Positions 24,047 through 31,113 of a stretch of 33,503 nt of DNA are shown piece after piece; position 1 is the first letter of the stretch, and the number at the start of each line of letters is the position of its first letter. The stretch spans positions 1-33,503 of the forward strand of contig CAZBCF010000014.1 of the NCBI GenBank assembly GCA_964490435.1. The letters run 5' to 3'. This DNA comes from IMCC26077 sp964490435 (GTDB lineage: Bacteria; Actinomycetota; Actinomycetes; Nanopelagicales; Nanopelagicaceae). The notes beneath the pieces are model-generated. The model searched no databases and was not told the DNA's origin. It saw nothing but the letters and a program-made list of their open reading frames with translations. Both the position numbers and the translations under genes were made by a program.

Positions 24047-24361
24047 ATGGAACGTCTGCTCTTCTTCATCTATCTTTTTGAAGGCAAAGAGGCCGAATAC
24101 GACAAACGCCATGATGAGATCTGGCCCGAAATGTCCCAGGCGCTCACTGACAGTGGGTGGACCAATTACACCCTCTTTCGCAATGGCACCACCGTGGTGG
24201 GGTATTGCGAAGCAGTTCCTGATGTTGCGACTGCTTCGAAGAAGATGGGCGCTACCGAAGTCAATGCTCGCTGGCAAGAATCCTTCAAGGACATCATTCG
24301 TAATATTGCCGATCGAAACGGCAACTTACTTTCCTACCGCGAGATGTGGCACCACGACTGA
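24047..24361 (+). CDS. rhaM: L-rhamnose mutarotase (RhaM/RhaU family)
   Basis: Small dimeric alpha-beta barrel enzyme of 104 residues that interconverts the alpha and beta anomers of L-rhamnose or a similar 6-deoxysugar. The motif Y18-DKR-H22-DEIWPE matches the family's active-site tyrosine and histidine at the same numbers I recall for E. coli RhaM, and the closing REMWHHD segment is typical. A weak AAGG lies 12 nt before the ATG. It pairs with the following Gfo/Idh/MocA gene (23 nt apart). No rhamnose transporter, kinase or aldolase is present here, so the real substrate is uncertain. Confidence 0.85.
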   Translation: MERLLFFIYLFEGKEAEYDKRHDEIWPEMSQALTDSGWTNYTLFRNGTTVVGYCEAVPDVATASKKMGATEVNARWQESFKDIIRNIADRNGNLLSYREMWHHD

Positions 24362-24384
24362 CTAGATAGATTGGAAGTATCACC

Positions 24385-25437
24385 ATGGCAAAGTTACGTG
24401 CAGGATTTATTGGGGCAGGTTCTTGGGCGACGATGGCTCACCTACCGGCGATTTCCAAGCGAGATGAAGTAGAGATCGTTGCAATATGTCGCAAAGGCGA
24501 TGACCTTCTCAACAAACTTGCAAAGCAATACGGGGCGTCAGTTGCCTCTGAGGATTACCACGATGTGGTCAAGCAAAATCTCGACATCATCGTTGTCTCT
24601 TCACCTTCGGGCTTGCACCACGAACATGCGAAGGCTGCGCTCAACTCGGGGGCTCATGTGCTCTGTGAGAAGCCGATGACAATTACGAGCGCCGACGCAT
24701 GGGACCTTGTTGATACTGCAAAGAAAAACGATCGTGAACTCCTGCTGAGTTTCGGCTGGAACTACCAAAAAATGATTCAAGATATGTATCTGCAATTACA
24801 AAAACGCGGCATCGGAAAGCTTGAATCCATGTCGATTCAAATGGCCTCACAGACGCGTGAGCTTTTGAGCAACACCGGCGCATATCCGGATGCCTCCCCA
24901 GAGCAGATTCCTGAGCAACGCACCTGGACTGACCCAAAGGTTTCCGGCGGCGGTTATGGCCAGGCACAACTCACCCACGCGCTCGGTCTTGCTTTCCGGC
25001 TTTATCCCGCGCACGTGAAAGAAGCCATGGCGTTCATGGCTGCACCGCTCAACGCTCCGGTCGATTTGCATGATGCTGTCATCTATAAGTTCGAAGGTGG
25101 CGCCATCGGAACGATGTCCGGCGCCTCAGCACACCTTGGTGCAAATAAGAACATTCACGAGGTTATAGTGCATGCAGTCGGCAGCGAGGGTCAGTTCTTG
25201 ATCGATCTCAATCGCTCGTATGTCTATATCTATTACAACGATGGCACTATTTATCAACCGAACGTTGCGCCCGATGCCGGCCACTACATCTTCTTCGGAC
25301 CAGCCAACGCCTTGGTCGATGTGGCGCTCGGTAAGAAAGAGGCCAACATGGCCCCGGGCGAACTCGGCGCAATCACGGTTGACGCGCTCGAACTCGCCTA
25401 CAAGAGCGCCGCTACGGGAGCAATTGCCAAGCGTTGA
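24385..25437 (+). CDS. Gfo/Idh/MocA-family oxidoreductase
   Basis: NAD(P)-dependent sugar dehydrogenase-like protein of 350 residues. The nucleotide-binding start is AGFIGAGSWATMAHLPA (G10-x-G12), and the catalytic-lysine motif is E95-K96-P97 in HVLCEKPMTI. The C-terminal alpha/beta domain contains GGGYGQAQLTHALGLAFRL, where the family usually has its catalytic histidine (here in THALG). GGAAG-like GGAAG at 24373-24377, 7 nt before the ATG, is a usable ribosome binding site. Linkage to the mutarotase suggests oxidation of a deoxysugar, acid or inositol-type substrate. The two genes are an insertion between miaA and dapF relative to the mycobacterial order. Confidence 0.87.
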   Translation: MAKLRAGFIGAGSWATMAHLPAISKRDEVEIVAICRKGDDLLNKLAKQYGASVASEDYHDVVKQNLDIIVVSSPSGLHHEHAKAALNSGAHVLCEKPMTITSADAWDLVDTAKKNDRELLLSFGWNYQKMIQDMYLQLQKRGIGKLESMSIQMASQTRELLSNTGAYPDASPEQIPEQRTWTDPKVSGGGYGQAQLTHALGLAFRLYPAHVKEAMAFMAAPLNAPVDLHDAVIYKFEGGAIGTMSGASAHLGANKNIHEVIVHAVGSEGQFLIDLNRSYVYIYYNDGTIYQPNVAPDAGHYIFFGPANALVDVALGKKEANMAPGELGAITVDALELAYKSAATGAIAKR

Positions 25438-25467
25438 GCGAGCCAAACGCCGTAGTATCTGGAATCT

Positions 25468-26262
25468 ATGGCAACAGTGACGCTTACTTACGGGCATGGC
25501 ACGGAGAACGATTTCCTGCTCCTGCTCGATGAGGCTGATCAGATTCACCCCACGCCCGATGTTCTGGCGCGCCTGTGTAATCGATCATCCGGGATCGGCG
25601 CTGATGGTTTCATCCGAATGGTGAAGCAGGGCGGCACCTGGTTCATGGATTATCGGAACAGCGATGGGTCGCTCGCCGAGATGTGCGGCAATGGGATTCG
25701 AGTGATGGCTCGATACCTTGTCGATCACAACTTGCAGCCTGCAGGACTTTTTCCAATAGATACCCGCGACGGGAAGAAATTCCTGTCGGTTCCTGAGCAC
25801 GGGGAAATTTCGGTGAATATGGGCAAAGTCGAAGTGATTGATGATGAGGTCGAGGTCCACCACAATAATCACGTCTGGCGTGCGCTTAATATCAATGTTG
25901 GCAATCCACACGCTGTTGCGTTCGTAAATTCGATTGACGAGGTTGGCTCACTTGCGAGCGCACCTACGCTCTTGCCCGATGATGTATATCCCGATGGTGC
26001 AAACGTCGAATTCGTGCAAGTCCTCAATGATTCTGAGGTAAGGATGCGTGTGCACGAACGCGGATCGGGCGAGACTCGCTCCTGCGGCACTGGTGTCTGT
26101 GCCGTCGCGCTTGCCACCACGATTCACCGTGGAAAGAGTCTTCCGGCGAAGTGGACAGTGCATGTTCCTGGTGGCACGTTACGGGTCGAAATCGATGGGC
26201 ATTCGAATGCTGTTCTGACCGGACCAGCGGTGCTGGTTCGTGAGCACGAGGTGGTTCTGTGA
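25468..26262 (+). CDS. dapF: Diaminopimelate epimerase
   Basis: PLP-independent racemase converting LL- to meso-diaminopimelate for lysine and peptidoglycan. Both catalytic cysteines are present: C73 in EMCGNGIR and C206 in GETRSCGTGVCAVA, with the substrate motif GTENDFLLL near the start. At 264 residues it is slightly shorter than the 275-290 common in the family. A TAGTAT hexamer (25453-25458) lies 9 nt upstream of the ATG and may be a -10. The stop codon overlaps the hflX GTG (GTGA). Confidence 0.96.
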   Translation: MATVTLTYGHGTENDFLLLLDEADQIHPTPDVLARLCNRSSGIGADGFIRMVKQGGTWFMDYRNSDGSLAEMCGNGIRVMARYLVDHNLQPAGLFPIDTRDGKKFLSVPEHGEISVNMGKVEVIDDEVEVHHNNHVWRALNINVGNPHAVAFVNSIDEVGSLASAPTLLPDDVYPDGANVEFVQVLNDSEVRMRVHERGSGETRSCGTGVCAVALATTIHRGKSLPAKWTVHVPGGTLRVEIDGHSNAVLTGPAVLVREHEVVL

Positions 26263-27713
26263 CATTTGAGGAGAGATCTGACGAACTCTTCCACCGTTTA
26301 TTACAAGAGAATGTTCAAGCCGCTCGTGATTTCGAGGATGAATCGGAGAGCGATGAGTTATCAGAACGAAAAGCGCTACGACGCGTCGCTGGAATCTCGA
26401 CCGAACTTGAGGATATCTCTGAGGCCGAATACCGCTCGCTTCGACTTGAGCGCGTGGTACTTGTCGGCGTTTGGACCGAAGGCAGCGCCGAACATGCTGA
26501 CAACTCACTAAAAGAATTAGCCGCGCTTGCTGAAACAGCAGGTTCGCAGGTTCTCGAGGGGATGATTCAGCGTCGAGATAAGCCAGATCCAGCAACGTTC
26601 ATCGGCTCAGGCAAGGTGAGCGAATTGAAATCTGTGGTTGCGGCGACGAAGGCTGACACGGTCATCTGTGATGGCGAACTCTCACCTGGGCAACTACGCC
26701 AACTCGAAGATCGCGTGAAAGTTAAAGTTGTCGATCGCACAGCCTTGATCCTCGACATCTTTGCGCAACATGCGAAGAGCCGCGAAGGTAAAGCACAGGT
26801 CGAATTGGCGCAGATCTCCTATCTACTCCCGCGACTTCGTGGGTGGGGTGAATCCCTCTCTCGTCAGGTGGGTGGTCGTGCTGGCGCCGGTGGCGCAGGT
26901 GGAGTGGGTATCGGAGGGCGCGGACCAGGTGAGACCAAGATAGAGATCGACCGACGAAGAATTCGCGATCGGATGGCGAAATTGCGCCGCGAAATCGCTG
27001 AGATGAAAGTTGCTCGCGATACCAAACGGCAAGAGCGAATTCGCCACCGAATCCCATCGGTTGCAATCGCTGGCTACACGAACGCCGGTAAGTCATCACT
27101 CCTGAATCGATTAACCGGTGCCGGTGTACTCGTCGAGAATGCGCTTTTCGCCACGCTAGATCCGACTACTCGGCGAGTAGAGGGAAGTGATGGCCGGGTT
27201 TACACCCTCACCGACACGGTCGGGTTCGTCAGCCATCTACCGCACCAACTCGTTGATGCATTCAAATCAACGTTGGAAGAGGTTACCAATGCAGATTTGA
27301 TCGTGCATGTGGTCGATGGCTCTCATCCGGAGCCGCTCGAACAACTTCGTGCCGTCCATCAGGTAATCGATGAAATTGGCGGCGCCGCTATTCCTGAGTT
27401 GATTGTCATTAACAAAGTTGACATCTCAGATCCACATCGCGTCGTTGAATTAGTCAGGCAATTACCAGGAAGTATCGCGATCTCGGCACATACCGGCTTT
27501 GGTATCCCAGAGTTACGTGCTGCAATCGAGATGGCGCTGCCACATCCGGATATCGAAGTTCAGGCTGTCATTCCTTACACCCGAGGAGATCTACTTCATG
27601 AGATTCATGAACGTGGTGAGATTTTCACCGAGGAACACCGTGAAGATGGCACACATGTTCGCGCACGTGTCGATGCTCAACTTGCCTCGGCGTTAGAGCG
27701 CTTCACCGCTTGA
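26259..27713 (+). CDS. hflX: Ribosome-associated GTPase HflX
   Basis: GTPase that binds the large ribosomal subunit and splits or rescues stalled ribosomes. The N-terminal HflX domain (about 60-170) is followed by the characteristic Gly-rich GRAGAGGAGG...GRGPGETKIE linker and coiled RRRIRDRMAKLRREI segment. The G domain has G1 GYTNAGKS (272-279), the LDPTTRR switch, G3 DTVGF and G4 NKVD. The length of 484 residues is normal. It starts with GTG overlapping the dapF stop. Its last 11 nt overlap the 3' end of the convergent secreted protein gene. Confidence 0.95.
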   Translation: MTFEERSDELFHRLLQENVQAARDFEDESESDELSERKALRRVAGISTELEDISEAEYRSLRLERVVLVGVWTEGSAEHADNSLKELAALAETAGSQVLEGMIQRRDKPDPATFIGSGKVSELKSVVAATKADTVICDGELSPGQLRQLEDRVKVKVVDRTALILDIFAQHAKSREGKAQVELAQISYLLPRLRGWGESLSRQVGGRAGAGGAGGVGIGGRGPGETKIEIDRRRIRDRMAKLRREIAEMKVARDTKRQERIRHRIPSVAIAGYTNAGKSSLLNRLTGAGVLVENALFATLDPTTRRVEGSDGRVYTLTDTVGFVSHLPHQLVDAFKSTLEEVTNADLIVHVVDGSHPEPLEQLRAVHQVIDEIGGAAIPELIVINKVDISDPHRVVELVRQLPGSIAISAHTGFGIPELRAAIEMALPHPDIEVQAVIPYTRGDLLHEIHERGEIFTEEHREDGTHVRARVDAQLASALERFTA

Positions 27714-29067
27714 TCTTGAAGCCACTTGGACATTTTGGGTTTGTGCCGCTAATGACCCTGATTGTCTTACCGCGAATGCAGGTAAGTACCCGCTTTTGAG
27801 GCACCACTTTTTGCGGTACTACTTTCTCTGGAACGGGAGCTGGCCCTGGTGGGGGCGCGGGTTGGATAAAAGCTGCCTGCGGGAATTTGATCTTCACTTG
27901 CGGTGATGAATAGTGAAATCCGTACGCTTTAATCTCAATTTTGTCTTCAGCGGTGATGTATTTGGTAGTTGATGTTGCAGCGGTGGTGTCGTTTGCGTTG
28001 TATTCGACGGTCACTTCGACTCGCGAGAGATATTTCGGTTCGATATTCCAAATCTTGCGAATGAAATCTCCTCGGATAGAGGTCTCGACCCACCCATCAA
28101 TGACTTTGCCGTTTACATCAAAATGTGCGTTTCCCGTGGGTACATTCATCGTTCCGGCTTTAGCGTCGAAGACCACTTGACCGAAACATTGCGCATTGCT
28201 TGTGATGAAGATTCCTCCGGCCGGTATCTTTCCGGCGGCGTGGTGATATTCAGCCCAATAGGGGACCATCAGCACTTTGATATGACGATAGAGTGAACTC
28301 GCCTTGAATTCGTTCCGTTGCTTCAATGGTCCATTGAGATCGGCAGAGTTACCTTTGTTGTCGCAATCAGGTTCTGGATCATAGAGCGAGCCATCGACGA
28401 GATTTATCTCTGCCACTGTTCCAGTGACTAATGTGCGCGAGATGCCATCGCTACCTTTCATGAATGAGACATCCGGGTCTTTGACCTGTGAAGTGAACCA
28501 GCCAGCTTTCTTGGCGATGTCATCAGATTTCACGGTAACTCGGAATTTAGAATCAAGTGGCAGGCCACGCTGCGGGTCATTGTGCTTTGGTCGTCGATTG
28601 ATGAAGGGACCGTTCACGGCGATCACATTGACGCCGAACTGCTCTTTGTTGCCGGCGACATCGACAATTGTCAGCAGGTCAGAGCCATCTGAGTGTTTCT
28701 TTGGAAAGAGATAGCAGGTGGTGCGCCAATGTGAGGCCCCTTCACCACATTTTTGATCCTCGGCAAATTCGCTACCTTCCCATTTAGGGTTTCCTGCCAT
28801 GCCGTAAATCCATGGTTCGTATGGAGTAACGCCAAGCACTTCGATTGCCGGGAGCCAGGAATTAGCAGTGGTATCCCACATCTCAACTTTCTCAACGCAA
28901 TCAGTATTTCGAATGTTTAACGCACACGAGGGCCAGAGATATTTATCGGGCATCGAGAATGACTGCAACTCTTCATTTTCAGCGTGAGCTACTGGTGCGA
29001 CCGCAAATGTGGTAGAAAAAATTAACGTCAGAGCGATGAGAAAAATTTGCCAGCGACGTTCTCGCAT
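27703..29067 (-). CDS. Secreted protein of unknown function with two-cysteine C-terminal tail (paralogue 2)
   Basis: A 454-residue exported protein not assigned to a known family. The signal peptide is 1-29 (AHA before E30). The body is beta-rich, with cysteine pairs at 48/57 and 107/118. A Pro/Val linker (about 403-427, containing VVPQK twice) precedes a 27-residue basic tail, TCIRGK...PKCPSGFKIKR, with C430 and C446 at the same 16-residue spacing as in paralogue 1. Matching landmarks with the 19673-21583 gene are CALN...NTDCVE (48-59), SKFRVT then GW-x4-V-x2-P-x-V (173-200), an AGTMN segment and FHYSSPQVKIKF. It lacks the Pro/Gly N-terminal region of its paralogue. There is no LPxTG and no extra transmembrane helix. 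It lies between hflX (11 nt overlap) and lexA (22 nt gap, same strand). Confidence 0.85.
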   Translation of the reverse strand: MRERRWQIFLIALTLIFSTTFAVAPVAHAENEELQSFSMPDKYLWPSCALNIRNTDCVEKVEMWDTTANSWLPAIEVLGVTPYEPWIYGMAGNPKWEGSEFAEDQKCGEGASHWRTTCYLFPKKHSDGSDLLTIVDVAGNKEQFGVNVIAVNGPFINRRPKHNDPQRGLPLDSKFRVTVKSDDIAKKAGWFTSQVKDPDVSFMKGSDGISRTLVTGTVAEINLVDGSLYDPEPDCDNKGNSADLNGPLKQRNEFKASSLYRHIKVLMVPYWAEYHHAAGKIPAGGIFITSNAQCFGQVVFDAKAGTMNVPTGNAHFDVNGKVIDGWVETSIRGDFIRKIWNIEPKYLSRVEVTVEYNANDTTAATSTTKYITAEDKIEIKAYGFHYSSPQVKIKFPQAAFIQPAPPPGPAPVPEKVVPQKVVPQKRVLTCIRGKTIRVISGTNPKCPSGFKIKR

Positions 29068-29073
29068 GGCTTA

Positions 29074-29102
29074 ATGATAGAACGTATGGCTAGCGAACTG
29101 AA
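29074..29102 (-). promoter_or_regulatory. Possible leaderless promoter of secreted paralogue 2
   Basis: On the minus strand TATCAT (29079-29074) ends 6 nt before the ATG; TTCAGT (29102-29097) lies 17 bp further upstream, inside the lexA 3' end. The -10 is good and the -35 weak, so lexA read-through may also contribute. Confidence 0.4.
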
Positions 29103-29797
29103 CGGAGAACTGCAGTGACTTTTCCAAGAATCTCCGCATTGTCGCCAGGAATGGGGGAGAAGTTGGGGTTAGCCGGAAGGAGCCAGATTTTTCCGTCGCG
29201 ACGAGAGAAGGTCTTCACTGTTGCCTCGCCATCAATCATCGCTGCGACTATCTCGCCCTTTTCGCAAGTTTTCTGCGCACGGATGACGACATAATCGCCA
29301 TCGCAAATCGCAGCATCAATCATCGAATCACCAACGACTTTGAGCATGAAGAGTTCGCCTTGACCAACAAGTGATGCCGGAAGGGGAAAGGTCTCTTCGA
29401 TCGATTGTTCAGCAAGTATTGGACCACCGGCTGCAATACGACCAACGAGTGGGACTGCGCGCATTTGATCCATCTCTACGCCCGACTCTCCACCTGCACC
29501 CGTGCTGTCCTCACTCTCTGAGAGAAGAATTTCAAGGGCGCGTCCACGGGTTGGGTCGCGTCGAATCCACCCCTTCTCTTCGAGAACTTCCAGTTGGTAT
29601 TTGACGCTCGAGGGTGAGGAGAGGCCAGCAGCGATTCCAATCTCACGCATCGAAGGTGGATATCCCTGGGACTCGAGGGCGCTCTGAATGACCTCGAGGA
29701 TCTTCAGCTGCCTGGGGGTCAGACCCTCTTCGTTGGCAGGGCCATCGGGCAGTTCGCTGACAGGGCGGGTGGTTTCAGGGGCGGTTTTCTTGGCCAT
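29090..29797 (-). CDS. lexA: SOS repressor LexA
   Basis: Repressor of the DNA-damage response with a self-cleaving S24 peptidase domain. The N-terminal winged helix (about 26-92) includes YPPSMREIGIAAGLSSPSSVKYQLEVLEEKGWIRR. The cleavage site is A123-G124 in GRIAAGGP; the catalytic dyad is S158 in VGDSMIDA and K195 in EATVKTF. The frame is open to 29890, but the ATG at 29797 gives a 235-residue protein of normal length and follows TACCCT by 7 nt, so it is probably leaderless. A LexA box overlaps its -35, giving autoregulation. It is divergent from the LysM gene. Confidence 0.97.
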   Translation of the reverse strand: MAKKTAPETTRPVSELPDGPANEEGLTPRQLKILEVIQSALESQGYPPSMREIGIAAGLSSPSSVKYQLEVLEEKGWIRRDPTRGRALEILLSESEDSTGAGGESGVEMDQMRAVPLVGRIAAGGPILAEQSIEETFPLPASLVGQGELFMLKVVGDSMIDAAICDGDYVVIRAQKTCEKGEIVAAMIDGEATVKTFSRRDGKIWLLPANPNFSPIPGDNAEILGKVTAVLRSVR

Positions 29798-29804
29798 AGC
29801 GAAA

Positions 29805-29833
29805 AGGGTAGGGGAATCCGGGAAAATATTCAA
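29805..29833 (-). promoter_or_regulatory. lexA promoter
   Basis: On the minus strand TTGAAT (29833-29828), 17 bp, TACCCT (29810-29805), then 7 nt to the ATG. This is one of the best-formed promoters in the window and supports a leaderless lexA mRNA. Confidence 0.7.
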
Positions 29834-29844
29834 ACACCTGTTCG
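29831..29844 (-). promoter_or_regulatory. LexA/SOS box of lexA
   Basis: Minus-strand CGAACAGGTGTTTG matches CGAAC-N4-GTTCG with one change (T for C). It overlaps the lexA -35 hexamer by 3 bp, as expected for autorepression. Confidence 0.85.
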
Positions 29845-29852
29845 AAAATTTC

Positions 29853-29883
29853 TTGACAAAGGGGGGTTGGGTAGGGTTAACTT
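29853..29883 (+). promoter_or_regulatory. Promoter of the SOS-controlled LysM gene
   Basis: A consensus -35 TTGACA at 29853-29858 is followed after 18-19 bp by TTAACT/TAACTT (29877-29883). TAGGGT at 29872-29877 is too close (13 bp) to serve this -35. The LexA box begins directly downstream. Confidence 0.55.
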
Positions 29884-29897
29884 CGAACATCCGTTCT
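29884..29897 (+). promoter_or_regulatory. LexA/SOS box of the LysM gene
   Basis: CGAACATCCGTTCT matches CGAAC-N4-GTTCG with one change at the last base. It would cover the transcription start, 26 nt before the ATG. Confidence 0.85.
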
Positions 29898-29922
29898 AAA
29901 GATTCTAGAGAAAGACCAGACG

Positions 29923-30297
29923 ATGGCTACTTCCCCACCCATGAGCCCCCGTATGAGCCCCCGTATGCACCCATCACCTACTCGCCTGACCACCCGTGGG
30001 CGCCTTCTCCTGGGCGCCTCAGGCCTTCTCGTTGCCCTCTCCTTACTCTCTGCCAATACCGCGTTGGGCAGTAGTGAAGGGGTAGGCGCGAAGGGGCAGA
30101 GCGCTAGCGCACGTGGGTACGAGAGCATCACGGTTTTACCAGGGGAGAGCCTCTGGTCGATTGCCCGCCAGATTGCCCCAGATTTCTCCGATCTATCGCT
30201 GAGTACGGGCGATATCGTCGGCATGATCGTCGAGATGAATAATCTGGGTTCTTCGGATCTGGTCAGCGGTCAGGAGTTGCTCATACCGGTGGCGTGA
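29923..30297 (+). CDS. SOS-inducible LysM membrane protein (ChiZ/DivS/YneA-type division suppressor)
   Basis: A 124-residue protein with a short Pro/Ser/Met-rich cytoplasmic N-terminus (1-27), one transmembrane helix (about 28-47) and an extracytoplasmic LysM peptidoglycan-binding domain (about 68-123: ITVLPGESLWSIARQIAP ... LVSGQELLIPV). It is divergent from lexA, preceded by a LexA box and followed by nrdR, the place occupied by chiZ (Rv2719c) in M. tuberculosis and by SOS division inhibitors such as YneA and DivS elsewhere. The inferred role is to halt septation during DNA damage. Four in-frame ATG codons (29923, 29941, 29953, 29965) are possible starts because of a 12-bp duplication; there is no strong Shine-Dalgarno. 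Confidence 0.87.
   Translation: MATSPPMSPRMSPRMHPSPTRLTTRGRLLLGASGLLVALSLLSANTALGSSEGVGAKGQSASARGYESITVLPGESLWSIARQIAPDFSDLSLSTGDIVGMIVEMNNLGSSDLVSGQELLIPVA
29941..29964 (+). repeat. 12-bp direct repeat at the start of the LysM gene
   Basis: ATGAGCCCCCGT occurs twice in tandem and a third, diverged copy begins at 29965 (ATGCACCC). It encodes Met-Ser-Pro-Arg twice and supplies extra in-frame start codons. Confidence 0.9.
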
Positions 30298-30303
30298 GTT
30301 TCA

Positions 30304-30317
30304 GAGAAAATTTTCTC
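30304..30317. other. 14-bp perfect palindrome after the LysM gene
   Basis: GAGAAAATTTTCTC is fully self-complementary with no spacer, 6 bp after the LysM stop. It could be a protein-binding site; with no loop and no T-run it is a poor intrinsic terminator. Confidence 0.5.
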
Positions 30318-30368
30318 GCGACACACCGAAACTCCTCTTGCGAACCCTCGACCATTGCTCTACTGTTC

Positions 30369-30384
30369 CCACTAGATGTAGTAG
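30369..30384 (+). promoter_or_regulatory. Probable NrdR box upstream of nrdR-nrdJ
   Basis: CCACTAGATGTAGTAG matches 12 of 16 positions of the NrdR box consensus as I remember it (ACACWAKATATWGTGT). NrdR boxes normally come in pairs about 31 bp apart; I could not find a convincing second box. The rest of 30298-30546 holds no gene, a possible imperfect hairpin (30378-30423) and no clear -35/-10 pair. Confidence 0.45.
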
Positions 30385-30546
30385 TAACAACGGTGTAGTT
30401 ATTCCACAGGTTGTGCCTACTACTCCCCAGGTCCTCCACAGCCTTATCCCCAAGGCAGCGCGATTCTGGCCCGTGATGAGGACACCTGAGTAGGGGACTA
30501 GCAATAAACCAGCAGTACATCCAGCGAGCGTTGAAAAGGGGTGCCC

Positions 30547-31059
30547 ATGAACTGTCCCTATTGCCGACAGACCGATAGCCGAGTCGTTGACTCGCGCCCC
30601 ATCGACGAGGGCAGCTCCATTCGTCGCCGCCGCGAGTGCGCTACCTGTGGCAAGCGCTTTACCACCCAAGAAATGGCGATCCTCTCGGTGATCAAGCGAA
30701 GCGGAGCAACCGAGCCATTTAGTCGCGAGAAGGTCATCGCAGGTGTCCGCAAAGCATGTCAGGGGCGCCCGGTCAATGATGATGACCTTGCGCTCCTTGC
30801 ACAAAGAGTTGAAGAGAATCTTCGCGCAACCGGACAAGCAGAAATCGAAGCACAAGAGGTGGGCATGGCAATTCTCGCTCCACTTCGCGAGCTCGATGAA
30901 GTTGCCTATCTGCGTTATGCATCGGTCTATCGCAACTTCAATTCATTAGATGATTTCGAGGGAGAGATTGCTCTTCTTCGTGCGCTGCCGTTTGAAAAGA
31001 GCGAAAGAGAAAGTGCGAGTGATACAGCGCAAGCTGATCGTGAGTTAAGCAAGAGTTAA
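30547..31059 (+). CDS. nrdR: Transcriptional repressor NrdR
   Basis: Nucleotide-sensing repressor of ribonucleotide reductase genes. It has the N-terminal zinc ribbon (C3-x2-C6 and C31-x2-C34 in MNCPYC ... CATCGKRF) followed by an ATP-cone domain (about 48-138: VIKRSGATEPFSREKVIAGVRKAC). The frame includes a GTG at 30541, but the family starts at M-x-CP-x-C, so ATG 30547 is used, with AAAGGGG just upstream (170 residues). It is followed after 54 nt by nrdJ, its expected target, and preceded by a probable NrdR box that would give autoregulation. Confidence 0.95.
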   Translation: MNCPYCRQTDSRVVDSRPIDEGSSIRRRRECATCGKRFTTQEMAILSVIKRSGATEPFSREKVIAGVRKACQGRPVNDDDLALLAQRVEENLRATGQAEIEAQEVGMAILAPLRELDEVAYLRYASVYRNFNSLDDFEGEIALLRALPFEKSERESASDTAQADRELSKS

Positions 31060-31113
31060 AAAGAAGAAAACGAGAGTTAAGCCAGTAAGACCAGAGGAGA
31101 AAGAGGAAAAGAA

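Noticed and set aside
27703..27790. Sortase-type anchor at the C-terminus of the secreted paralogues
   Set aside because: No LPxTG-like motif or hydrophobic helix before the basic end; the two-cysteine tail is a different arrangement.
30390..30470. Possible replication origin because of DnaA-box-like sequences
   Set aside because: Only two imperfect matches, no dnaA/dnaN neighbours and no AT-rich unwinding element; kept only as a possible regulatory feature.
30298..30546. Cobalamin riboswitch upstream of the B12-dependent reductase operon
   Set aside because: No recognisable B12 box, and the region lacks the branched paired structure expected; nrdJ also needs B12, so B12 repression would make little sense.
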